Of a stretch of 27,202 nucleotides of DNA, positions 12,610-19,956 are shown piece after piece. The DNA is taken from positions 1 through 27,202 of the forward strand of contig JAUSFR010000038.1 in NCBI GenBank assembly GCA_030649775.1. Reading direction: 5' to 3'. Under the pieces are notes generated by a model. The model was not told the DNA's origin and searched no databases. It saw only the letters and a list, made by a program, of their open reading frames with translations. The DNA comes from a bacterium. GTDB lineage: Bacteria > Patescibacteriota > Minisyncoccia > Phycocordibacterales > UBA10002. The position numbers and the translations under genes were made by a program. Each line of letters opens with the position of its first letter. Position 1 is the stretch's first letter.

Positions 12610-13533
12610 ATGAAAAACACTATTATTGCCGTTGTGGTTATCGCCGTCTTGGGTCTAGGAGCCTATTTTTACCTACGTAATTCTTCCGAGAAGACGCCCG
12701 TAACTTCCGAAAAGCAGGAAATAACAGACGATACGACGAAACCTTCCGCGCAGGACAGTGTACCGGTTACGAAAGCCGAGACGGTTATCGGTACATCCGT
12801 AGGGGGCAACAAAATCACGGCATATCACTATGTATCCGCAGCCCCGAGCATTACTCCCGATACGGAGCTTCTCTTCATCGGCGGTATTCACGGCGGATAT
12901 GAGTGGAACACCGCACTCGTTGCTTACGAGTTTATGGACTATCTCAAGGAGAATCCGACCGTCATCCCCAAGAATGTAAAAGTAACGGTCATTCCGGTAC
13001 TTAACCCCGATGGCCTCAAGAAAGTAGTCGGTACGACGGGCAGATTTTCGCCCGCGAGTGTTTCGCCCTCCGCGGAGGTTGTCGTGTCGGGTCGCTTCAA
13101 CGCGAACATGGTAGACCTGAACCGCAACTTTGATTGCGACTGGCAGACCGAAGGGAAGTGGCAGACCAAAACCGTGAGTGGAGGAAGCAAGGCTTTTTCC
13201 GAGTCGGAAAGCCAGGCGGTGAAGCAGTATGTTGAGACCGCCAAGCCTTCCGCGGTTGTGGTGTGGTACAGCTCCGCGGGCGGAGTATTCTCGTCAAACT
13301 GTCACAACGGCGTTTCGGCAGAGACGAAGATGCTTACGAAATTGTTCGCGGACGCCTCCGGATACCCCGCGTACGAGAGTTTCAACTTCTATGAAATCAC
13401 CGGAGATATGGTCAATTGGCTCGCCAAGAACGACATTCCCGCCATCAGCGTGCTTCTCACGAACCACACCGACACCGAATGGGACAAAAATCAAAAAGGC
13501 ATTGAGGCACTCCTCAACTACTACATGAAATAG
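12610..13533 (+). CDS. M14 zinc carboxypeptidase-like protein, likely inactive
   Basis: A 307-residue protein anchored by an N-terminal hydrophobic helix (4-22), followed by a polar linker to about 55 and an M14-type domain. The first zinc site region HGGYEWN (His94, Glu98), NPDG (132-135) and the substrate-binding NRNF (171-174) are kept. Two key residues are lost relative to the downstream paralog. The third zinc ligand region reads WYSS (Tyr220) where the paralog has WHSQ, and the general-base segment reads SVLLT (Leu282) where the paralog has TVELS. It is thus probably a non-catalytic binding protein or pseudoenzyme acting outside the membrane. The start ATG 12610 is supported by TGCTACCAT (-10 at 12597-12602), 7 nt upstream, which would give a nearly leaderless mRNA. 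Confidence 0.88.
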   Translation: MKNTIIAVVVIAVLGLGAYFYLRNSSEKTPVTSEKQEITDDTTKPSAQDSVPVTKAETVIGTSVGGNKITAYHYVSAAPSITPDTELLFIGGIHGGYEWNTALVAYEFMDYLKENPTVIPKNVKVTVIPVLNPDGLKKVVGTTGRFSPASVSPSAEVVVSGRFNANMVDLNRNFDCDWQTEGKWQTKTVSGGSKAFSESESQAVKQYVETAKPSAVVVWYSSAGGVFSSNCHNGVSAETKMLTKLFADASGYPAYESFNFYEITGDMVNWLAKNDIPAISVLLTNHTDTEWDKNQKGIEALLNYYMK

Positions 13534-13587
13534 ACAGTAGATAAGTAGACAGTAGAAAAAAGTAGAAGAGACACAACTATTTCTCAC

Positions 13588-14490
13588 ATGCAATTTTTCA
13601 GAAGTAAGCGGGCTGTTATAGCTGTTGTTGTTCTTGCGCTGTCCGGTATCGGCTTAGTTGCACTCATGAGTTTTCGGAGGAGCGAACCCGAAATCAAAGC
13701 AACTCCTAAGCCCCACATTCCTCAACCTCTGCATGAGGTCATCGGAAAATCCGTGGAAGGGCGGGATATTGATGCCTACACGTTTGGAGTTGGGGAACCC
13801 CACCTCCTGTTTGTCGGGGGAATGCACGGCGGATACGAATGGAATAGCGTGCTTCTCGCCTACACCTTTCTGGACTATGTGGAAAGTCACCCTACCCTTA
13901 TTCCCGCGAATAGTTCGGTTACGGTGATTCCTTCACTCAATCCAGATGGTGTGTACACAGTAACAAAAAAGGAGGGCAGATTTACGCTCGCGGATGTTTC
14001 ATCCGACAAAGATATTCTTGCCTCGGGGCGGTTCAACGCGCGTAAGGTAGACCTCAACCGAAACTTTGATTGCAAGTGGAAACCCGAGGGCGTATGGAGG
14101 TCAAAGACCGTGAGTGCCGGAGGAGCGCCCTTTTCCGAACCCGAGGCGGAGGCCCTTAGGGATTTTGTGCAGAAGAATAAACCGAGCGCGGTTATCTTTT
14201 GGCACAGTCAGGCGGACGCCGTCTATGCATCCGAATGTGAGAAGGGTATTCTTCCTGCGACACTCCAGGTGATGAACGCCTACTCGCGCGCGTCAGGATA
14301 CCCCGCCGTCAAATCGTTTGATAGTTATGAGGTGACCGGCGATGCCGAAGGATGGCTCGCTTCTATCGGTGTACCGGCAGTGACGGTTGAACTCTCCACC
14401 CACGAAACGATTGAATGGGAGCGAAATTTCTCCGGCATTAAGGCGCTTTTTGACTACTATCGTCAGAAACAGGAAAACCTCACGGAGTAA
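13588..14490 (+). CDS. M14 family zinc carboxypeptidase, intact paralog
   Basis: A 300-residue paralog of the preceding gene, aligned over most of its length. It has a basic N-terminus, a membrane anchor at about 9-29, and an M14 domain with HGGYEWN (His80, Glu84), LNPDG (117-121), DLNRNF (Arg158), third ligand His206 in FWHSQ, and general base Glu268 in TVELS. In both paralogs His and Glu of the first motif are one residue further apart than in the classical HxxE. Bacterial M14 enzymes of this kind often trim peptidoglycan peptides, so an envelope role is reasonable but inferred. The 54-nt gap to the first gene holds a short direct repeat (TAGACAGTAGA at 13531 and 13546). The GIY-YIG gene follows after 6 nt. 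Confidence 0.9.
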   Translation: MQFFRSKRAVIAVVVLALSGIGLVALMSFRRSEPEIKATPKPHIPQPLHEVIGKSVEGRDIDAYTFGVGEPHLLFVGGMHGGYEWNSVLLAYTFLDYVESHPTLIPANSSVTVIPSLNPDGVYTVTKKEGRFTLADVSSDKDILASGRFNARKVDLNRNFDCKWKPEGVWRSKTVSAGGAPFSEPEAEALRDFVQKNKPSAVIFWHSQADAVYASECEKGILPATLQVMNAYSRASGYPAVKSFDSYEVTGDAEGWLASIGVPAVTVELSTHETIEWERNFSGIKALFDYYRQKQENLTE

Positions 14491-14496
14491 CTCCTC

Positions 14497-14748
14497 ATGT
14501 ATACCCTCTATATTTTGCAGTGTGCGGACAAGACCCTCTACACCGGTATTACGGTGGAGATGACTCGCAGGCTCTCCGAACACAACAGCTCGGCACGGGG
14601 AGCGAAGTATACGCGCGCCCGTCGGCCTGTCGCGCTTCGGTACACGAAGCTGTTTAAAAACCGTTCACTCGCCTCACGAGCAGAGGCGCGCGTCAAGAAA
14701 ATGACACGTAAGGAGAAGCTGAGATTGCTTAACACCCCAAAAATCTAG
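14497..14748 (+). CDS. GIY-YIG nuclease domain protein (UPF0213/YhbQ-like)
   Basis: An 83-residue single-domain protein. The GIY-YIG core is spread over YTLYILQCADKTLYTGIT (2-19), followed by a conserved Arg and His region (TRRLSEHN, 23-30), GAKYTRARRPV, and Glu57 in SRAEARVKKM. This matches the small UPF0213 group, whose physiological DNA or RNA target is not established. It starts 6 nt after the M14 stop codon and is probably translated from the same mRNA. A weak stem CCAAAAA/TTTTTGG (14737-14743 with 14750-14756) surrounds the stop codon but has no T tract. Confidence 0.92.
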   Translation: MYTLYILQCADKTLYTGITVEMTRRLSEHNSSARGAKYTRARRPVALRYTKLFKNRSLASRAEARVKKMTRKEKLRLLNTPKI

Positions 14749-14792
14749 GTTTTTGGCCGTAAAGGCACGTTACTTGTCCACTGTTTTGATTG

Positions 14793-14888
14793 TTGGCACA
14801 CGCGGGCAGGAGTGATATACTTATGCGCATAAATGCCGTGTCGCGTATAGAGCTATCGCCACGCGACGATTTGATTTTTTTAGTTGTT
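14793..14888 (+). promoter_or_regulatory. Promoter and attenuator-like leader of the GH130 genes
   Basis: TTGGCA (14793-14798), a 17-bp spacer and TATACT (14816-14821) form the best -35/-10 pair in the window, with a start near 14828. About 15 nt later GTCGCGT pairs with ACGCGAC around a 14-nt loop, followed by GATTTGATTTTTTT, which resembles an intrinsic terminator. This could be an attenuator before the GH130 genes or the end of a short RNA of about 55 nt. A 29-codon frame (14823-14912) lies in the same frame as the GH130 gene, separated from it by one TAG. Confidence 0.6.
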
Positions 14889-14975
14889 TCTAACGAGTAT
14901 CTTTCCGTATAGTTGTGGTACGCGGACCCGAAGTTACTCTTGACGAAAGTGACGGTGTTCGCGCAGAAGATACGT

Positions 14976-16169
14976 ATGGCCGAGTCCAAAACCAATAAAA
15001 GCAAAACAGAGTCAAAGCCAAAAGGAAAAAAGATTTCCCGTGTGCTTGATTTGCGGGGGAACCTTCTCAAATTGCGCGCGAGCATGGCGGAGAAACCGCG
15101 GAAACTGACAAAGCTGACCAAACCCGAGGGGAAGACTCCAAAGCCGACCTCTCTTCGGCGCTCGGCAGACAACCCGATTATAGAACCCTCTCCGCATCAG
15201 TATTGGGAATCAAAAGCAACCTTCAATCCGAGCGCGGTGTACGCGGATGGAAAAGTGCACCTCATCTACCGCGCCATTGGCGAGGCGGATGTTTCGGTGC
15301 TGGGGTACGCGTCAAGTAAAGACGGACTTACGATTGACGAACGCAGTCCAAAGCCGGCTTTTTTTCAAAGTACGATTTTCAGTCCGGACCGCAGTGCCTC
15401 ACTTCCCGTCTCGTACTCGTCGGGTGGCGGGTGGAACGGGGGATGTGAAGACCCACGACTCACGAAAATAGATGACCGTGTGTATATGCTCTATACCTCA
15501 TTTGACGGGTGGAGTGCCATTCGCATCGCGCTCACTTCTATTTCGTTTGACGATTTCATCCGTAAGCGTTGGTACTGGAGCAAGCCAGTATTCATTTCTC
15601 CTCCGGGGACCATCAATAAAAATTGGGTGCTGTTTCCCGAAAAAATAAAAGGGAAGTACGCGATTTTGCACGGTATCTCTCCGCGTATCGGCATTGACTA
15701 TGTGAAAGCGCTCACCGAGTTTGACGGCACGAACTATATTCGGAGTGCGACGCCAAGTGGGAAGGGAAACGCCGATTCGTGGGACACCTCCCTACGTGGT
15801 GTCGGTCCCGCGCCTATCAAAACGGAGTATGGTTGGCTTGTTCTCTATCACGCGATGGACGTAAAGGACCCCAATCGATACAAGCTCGGAGCGATGCTCC
15901 TTGACCTTGCGGAGCCGACGAAGATTATCGCGAAAGCGAAGAACCCTGTTCTTGAACCCGACGAGTGGTACGAGAATGAAGGATTTAAATCGGGCGTCGT
16001 CTACGCGTGCGGAGCGGCCGTCGTGGACGATACGTTATTCGTGTATTATGGAGGAGCGGATAAGGTCGTGTGCGTAGCGAGCGCGAATCTCCCGCTTTTT
16101 TTGAAGGAGCTCATTTCCTCACACTCTCCGAAAATTACTCGTTCGAGGGTAAAGGCAATAACCGCATAA
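14976..16169 (+). CDS. GH130 family glycosidase/phosphorylase, single domain
   Basis: A 397-residue protein. The first 65 residues are Lys/Ser/Thr-rich and low complexity, and the rest is one five-bladed beta-propeller domain of glycoside hydrolase family 130. Visible family hallmarks are ATFNPSAV, HLIYRAI, GGCEDPRL with the expected catalytic Asp159, and repeated blade segments ending in LVLYHAM and VYYGGADKV. GH130 enzymes phosphorolyse or hydrolyse beta-mannosides (mannosyl-glucose, beta-1,4- or beta-1,2-mannooligosaccharides, mannosyl-GlcNAc). I cannot tell phosphorylase from hydrolase here. There is no signal peptide, so the enzyme is probably cytoplasmic. ATG 14976 is preferred. A longer frame opens at 14913 right after an in-frame TAG. 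The next GH130 gene begins 6 nt downstream. Confidence 0.88.
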   Translation: MAESKTNKSKTESKPKGKKISRVLDLRGNLLKLRASMAEKPRKLTKLTKPEGKTPKPTSLRRSADNPIIEPSPHQYWESKATFNPSAVYADGKVHLIYRAIGEADVSVLGYASSKDGLTIDERSPKPAFFQSTIFSPDRSASLPVSYSSGGGWNGGCEDPRLTKIDDRVYMLYTSFDGWSAIRIALTSISFDDFIRKRWYWSKPVFISPPGTINKNWVLFPEKIKGKYAILHGISPRIGIDYVKALTEFDGTNYIRSATPSGKGNADSWDTSLRGVGPAPIKTEYGWLVLYHAMDVKDPNRYKLGAMLLDLAEPTKIIAKAKNPVLEPDEWYENEGFKSGVVYACGAAVVDDTLFVYYGGADKVVCVASANLPLFLKELISSHSPKITRSRVKAITA

Positions 16170-16175
16170 AAAAAT

Positions 16176-18101
16176 ATGTTTACCATCAGACGTTCGCATC
16201 ATAATCCCATACTTATTCCTAATCGAGAACATTATTGGGAGTCATTCGCGACCTTCAATCCTTCACCCGTAAAGAGGGGACGCTCTGCGTATGTGCTCTA
16301 TCGGGCAATATCCGCGCCGGATGTACTCACTACTCCCAGTCAACGTTCCATTATTGGACGTGCCGAAAGTCTGGACGGGAAACTTTATGATAAGCACAAA
16401 TCTTTCATTGAACCCAAGGAAGAATGGGAGAAATTCGGTTGTGAAGACCCGCGGGTTACTCACTTTGAAGGACTGTACTATACCTTTTACACCGCACTTT
16501 CAAGATATCCGTTTGAAGCGGACGGCATTAAGATTGCCGTTGCGGTTTCTCCCGATGTGCGGGTGGTGACCGAACGTCATCTGGTCACCCCTTTCAACGC
16601 CAAGGCTATGGCCATGTTCCCCGAACGGGTGAACGGAAAAGTGACCGTCATCTTCAGCGCCCACACCGATAAGCCTCCGGCAAAAATGGTGATACTACAA
16701 ACCGACCATGTGTCGGACCTGTGGCACAAAAAAACGTGGGAAGGTTTTGAGGAAAAGATGGACTCTTGTGCGATTGACCCGCGCCGAACGGAGTATGACC
16801 ACGTGGAAGTTGGCGCGCCACCGATTAAAACAAAATACGGCTGGCTATTTATCTATTCGCACATCCAAAATTATTTTCCGAGCCCGAATGGTGCCCCGCG
16901 GGTATTCGGCATTGAGGCGCTTCTCCTTGACCTTAACGACCCGCGGAAGATACTCGGACGAACGCGCGGGCCGATTATTTCTCCCGAGGAACCGTACGAG
17001 CTTACCGGATATGTTCCCGATGTGGTGTTTCCCTCAGGTGTGAGTCTTAACGGGGATACGCTCACCATTTTTTACGGAGCGGCGGACACCACGGGTTGTC
17101 GGGCGAAGGTGAGCCTCACCGACCTTATTTCAACACTCAATCCCGAGACCTCGCCCGAGTGGCATTTGAAACGATTTTCCGGTAACCCGATTATTTCACC
17201 GCTCGCGGAGCATCCGTTTGAAGCGCAGGCAACCTTAAATCCGGGTGCTTTCTTCCTCGGTGGGAAGACGCACCTCCTCTATCGGGCCATTTCCGCTGAT
17301 AATACTTCTACTATTGGGTATGCCACGTCCACGGATGGATTCACGATTGACTATCGTCACGAAACACCGATGTACGTTCCGCGCGCTCCATTTGAACTCA
17401 AGAAAATTGAAGGGAGAAATTCCGGTTGCGAAGACCCGCGTCTCACGCTTTTCAAGGACCGCATCTATATGTGCTATACCGCCTTTGACGGTATCGGTCC
17501 GCCCCGCGTTGCCGTAACTTCCATTTCGCAGAAAGATTTTCTCAAACGGAATTTTATCTGGTCAAAACCGGAGCTCATCAGTCCTCGGGATGTTGACGAT
17601 AAAGACGCGTGTATTTTGCCCGAAAAAATAGGGGGGAGCTATTTCGTCCTGCACCGCATTGGTACCGATATTTGCGGGGATTACGTGTCTTCGCTTGATT
17701 TCACCAAAACGCAGATTAACAAGTGCATACGCATTATGGGTCCCCGCCCCGGAGCGTGGGATAGCGTGAAGGTGGGCATTGCCGCGCCTCCGCTCAAAAC
17801 CAAAAAAGGGTGGCTTCTCTTGTACCATGCGATTTCAAAAGTCCATCACACCTATCGGGTGGGAGCGGTACTGCTTGACCTTAAAGACCCGACGGTGGTG
17901 CTTGCCCGTTCCAGCGACCCGATTTTTGAACCGGAAGAACTCTATGAAAAGATTGGCCTCGTGCATAACGTGGTATTTCCCTGCGGGATGGTGGAGCGGG
18001 ACGGACTCCTCTACGTATACTACGGAGGCGCGGATAAGGTCTGTGGCGTGGCCACGATGAACATTGAAACACTGGTGACGGCGCTCACGCGGTATAATTG
18101 A
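16176..18101 (+). CDS. Two-domain GH130 protein
   Basis: A 641-residue fusion of two complete GH130 beta-propellers, about residues 1-325 and 326-641. Each has its own start motif (ATFNPSPV; ATLNPGAF), YRAI segment, CEDPR motif (Asp91; Asp420) and end motif (FYGAADT; YYGGADKV). The second half and the upstream single-domain protein look closer to each other (both have TSISxxDF, SWDT/AWDS and YYGGADKVxxVA), while the first half is more divergent. This suggests successive duplication and fusion. Likely activity is phosphorolysis or hydrolysis of mannosides in the cytoplasm; one half might only bind. It starts 6 nt after the previous gene with no Shine-Dalgarno, consistent with coupled expression. 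No mannose transporter or kinase is visible in the window. Confidence 0.9.
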   Translation: MFTIRRSHHNPILIPNREHYWESFATFNPSPVKRGRSAYVLYRAISAPDVLTTPSQRSIIGRAESLDGKLYDKHKSFIEPKEEWEKFGCEDPRVTHFEGLYYTFYTALSRYPFEADGIKIAVAVSPDVRVVTERHLVTPFNAKAMAMFPERVNGKVTVIFSAHTDKPPAKMVILQTDHVSDLWHKKTWEGFEEKMDSCAIDPRRTEYDHVEVGAPPIKTKYGWLFIYSHIQNYFPSPNGAPRVFGIEALLLDLNDPRKILGRTRGPIISPEEPYELTGYVPDVVFPSGVSLNGDTLTIFYGAADTTGCRAKVSLTDLISTLNPETSPEWHLKRFSGNPIISPLAEHPFEAQATLNPGAFFLGGKTHLLYRAISADNTSTIGYATSTDGFTIDYRHETPMYVPRAPFELKKIEGRNSGCEDPRLTLFKDRIYMCYTAFDGIGPPRVAVTSISQKDFLKRNFIWSKPELISPRDVDDKDACILPEKIGGSYFVLHRIGTDICGDYVSSLDFTKTQINKCIRIMGPRPGAWDSVKVGIAAPPLKTKKGWLLLYHAISKVHHTYRVGAVLLDLKDPTVVLARSSDPIFEPEELYEKIGLVHNVVFPCGMVERDGLLYVYYGGADKVCGVATMNIETLVTALTRYN

Positions 18102-18159
18102 AGTTCGCGCATCGGAAATGCTATACTGAAAGAGTTATATCTAACTCCAGCACATACTT

Positions 18160-18531
18160 ATGGAACTCACTATCGTTGTCGCGAAGGTGTTTGCGATATA
18201 TCTTGTGGTCAGCGGAGCTTTCCTTATTCTGAAAGGGAAAACGCTCCCCCTCATTCTTGACGACTTTTTCAAACACCCCGCGGTCGTCTACCTCGCGGGA
18301 GTCCTCCTGCTCTTCTTTGGCTCAATGCTTGTTATCGGTAACTCCATTCCCGAAGGAGGATGGCGGACCACCGCGAACGTCTTGGGCTGGCTTGCACTCC
18401 TCAAAGGACTTATGTACATTTTTGCTCCCGATGTGCTTGCCAATTTTCCCCTTAAGAAATTTCGCGGATGGTTTGGTGCTATCGGGCTCGTGCTTATCAT
18501 TGCCGGTATCTTTCTCTACCGCATCGGTTAA
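18160..18531 (+). CDS. Small integral membrane protein, 123 aa
   Basis: Not assigned to a family. Four hydrophobic helices can be seen at roughly residues 5-24, 40-60, 70-90 and 103-121, separated by short loops (KGKTLPLILDDFFKHP; GNSIPEGGW; NFPLKKFRGW). The N-terminus has no cleavable signal. It resembles small DUF-type bacterial membrane proteins. A TATACT box at 18122-18127 would give a 26-nt leader. No Shine-Dalgarno is evident. It lies between the GH130 pair and a DUF4342-type gene, each with its own promoter-like sequence. Function unknown. Confidence 0.75.
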   Translation: MELTIVVAKVFAIYLVVSGAFLILKGKTLPLILDDFFKHPAVVYLAGVLLLFFGSMLVIGNSIPEGGWRTTANVLGWLALLKGLMYIFAPDVLANFPLKKFRGWFGAIGLVLIIAGIFLYRIG

Positions 18532-18563
18532 GGTAGAGTCGTTACTCACTCGTTTATACCTCT

Positions 18564-18827
18564 ATGGAAAAAGAGTATAAAGAAGAATGGAAAGTCAGCG
18601 GTAAAGACCTTCTCGCCAAGGTGCGGGAGCTTATCAATGAAGGAAAGGTGAGGAGAATTATCATCAAGAACGAAAAAGGGAATACACTGATTGAAGTACC
18701 GCTTCATGTCGGCGCCGTCGTGGGCGCCGTCGGCGTTATATTCGCGCCGGTGCTTGCCGCCGTAGGCGCGATTGCCGCACTTGTGACGGAGTGCACGGTT
18801 GTCGTGGTAAAAGAAGAAAAAGAGTGA
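18564..18827 (+). CDS. DUF4342 domain protein
   Basis: An 87-residue protein with a charged N-terminal half (EEWKVSGKDLLAKVRELINEG, residues 7-27), the RRIIIKNEKGNTLIEVPL segment (29-46), and a glycine/alanine/valine-rich hydrophobic stretch (about 48-78) that probably enters the membrane. This is the arrangement of DUF4342 proteins. No biochemical role is established for the family. The N-terminal part looks like a small UBA-like helical unit, which is my reading and not proven. A TATACC-like box just upstream (18555-18560) suggests a short or absent leader. Followed by another small membrane gene. Confidence 0.8.
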   Translation: MEKEYKEEWKVSGKDLLAKVRELINEGKVRRIIIKNEKGNTLIEVPLHVGAVVGAVGVIFAPVLAAVGAIAALVTECTVVVVKEEKE

Positions 18828-18878
18828 CGAGAGGATACAGGTCGAATAACATCTTAGTGATATATACTAGCTATCTCT

Positions 18879-19157
18879 ATGCAAAATCTATACGCGCATA
18901 AAGTCGGTTTGGTCGCTGGCGGGTTGCTCGCGCTCGCGCACGCGGTGTGGGCACTTCTCGTCTTTTTGGGACTTGCGGAGCCGTTTCTTGACTTCATTAT
19001 GGGACTCCACTTCTTGAATTTTCAGTTTGTCATTGACCCGTTCTCCTTCGGAAACGCGCTGATGCTCGTCGTCGTGACCGGTATCATCGGATATCTTATC
19101 GGGTATGTCGGTGGTCTATTATGGAACAGGGTGCATCGTGCCTCGCACGGGCAGTAA
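18879..19157 (+). CDS. Small membrane protein, 92 aa
   Basis: An unassigned protein with two hydrophobic helices at about residues 9-33 and 58-82, a loop between them rich in Phe (FLDFIMGLHFLNFQFVIDPF), and a short basic C-terminus (NRVHRASHGQ) that would stay inside. A TATACT box at 18863-18868 ends 10 nt before the ATG, giving a leader of only about 4 nt. The gene converges on the ABC transporter genes and shares a terminator hairpin with them. Function unknown. Confidence 0.75.
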   Translation: MQNLYAHKVGLVAGGLLALAHAVWALLVFLGLAEPFLDFIMGLHFLNFQFVIDPFSFGNALMLVVVTGIIGYLIGYVGGLLWNRVHRASHGQ

Positions 19158-19178
19158 CCCGCGCTTTTTGAAGAGAAG

Positions 19179-19213
19179 AAAACGCGTAGCGGGGTAAATC
19201 CACTACGCGTTTT
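19179..19213. terminator. Bidirectional terminator
   Basis: AAAACGCGTAG (19179-19189) pairs perfectly with CTACGCGTTTT (19203-19213), followed by TTT. The hairpin covers the stop codon of the minus-strand ABC ATPase gene and serves both converging units. Confidence 0.9.
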
Positions 19214-19880
19214 TTGCGTCACCGACAACGATACCGTCTTTGAGCGAGATGACGCGCCCTGCTTTGTTTGCGTATTCGGTTTCGTGGGTGACCATAATGA
19301 TGGTTTGCCCGTCTTTGTGAAGTTCGGCGAAAGCTTCCATTACCGGTTCGGCTGAGACCGAGTCAAGGTTCGCGGTCGGTTCATCGGCAAAGAGAATATG
19401 GGGTTTGTGCGCAATGGCGCGCGCGATGGAGACCCGCTGTTGCTGTCCACCGGAAAGCTCACTCGGGAGATTGTGCTTCTTTTCGGTAAGGCTCAGGCGT
19501 GCGAGCGCTTCCTCGGCCTGTTTTAGCGCAGTTATTTTTGACACACCCTGCATCAAAATGGGGAGTGCGACATTTTCAATCGCGGTGAGTTCCGGAAGAA
19601 GAGCGTAGTCTTGAAAGACATATCCGAGTTCGCGAAGTCGGAAATACGTTTTTTCTTTTTCGGGAAGCGACGACATATTTTTGCCGTTAATGTAAACGCC
19701 GCCGGAGGTGGGTGTATCAAGCAAGGATATTTGGTAGAGCAGTGTGGATTTTCCCGCACCCGATGGGCCGATAATCGCGACAAATTCACCCTTTTGTATA
19801 GTAAGCGAAAGGTTCTTCAAGACCTGAAGTTCAAGGTCTCCTTTGCCGTAGCTTTTGATAAGTTTTTCTGTCTTTATCAT
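19203..19880 (-). CDS. ABC transporter ATP-binding protein (LolD/MacB-type)
   Basis: A 225-residue ATPase of the LolD/MacB/FtsE-like group. Walker A GPSGAGKS is at 38-45, Q-loop FQDYALLPELTA at 89-100, signature LSGGQQQRV at 142-150, Walker B ILFADEPTANLDS near 162-174, and the switch His in MVTHE. It pairs with the permease encoded just upstream, forming a type VII (mechanotransmitting) ABC system, a group that exports lipoproteins, peptides or antibiotics or works across the envelope. The substrate is unknown. ATG at 19880 gives the typical MIKTEKLIKSYG start. A further ATG at 19895 falls inside a repeat element and would add five residues. The 61-76 nt between permease stop and this start is mostly that repeat. 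Confidence 0.93.
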   Translation of the reverse strand: MIKTEKLIKSYGKGDLELQVLKNLSLTIQKGEFVAIIGPSGAGKSTLLYQISLLDTPTSGGVYINGKNMSSLPEKEKTYFRLRELGYVFQDYALLPELTAIENVALPILMQGVSKITALKQAEEALARLSLTEKKHNLPSELSGGQQQRVSIARAIAHKPHILFADEPTANLDSVSAEPVMEAFAELHKDGQTIIMVTHETEYANKAGRVISLKDGIVVGDAKNA

Positions 19881-19890
19881 ATTTTTGGTC

Positions 19891-19945
19891 GTCATTCCAT
19901 TGAAAAATGGAATCCAGTCTGGATCCCCGCTTTCGCAGGGATGAC
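19891..19945. repeat. GTCATTCC...GGGATGAC palindromic repeat, copy A
   Basis: GTCAT (19891-19895) and ATGAC (19941-19945) bound two hairpins: ATTCCAT/ATGGAAT (19894-19913) and ATCCC/GGGAT (19923-19942). A CCAG/CTGG stem lies between them. It is the type of interspersed element with GTCATTCC and GGAATCCAG cores seen in many bacterial genomes. It lies inside the ABC transporter operon and supplies an alternative ATG for the ATPase gene. Confidence 0.75.
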
Positions 19946-19956
19946 ATTAGGAAATG

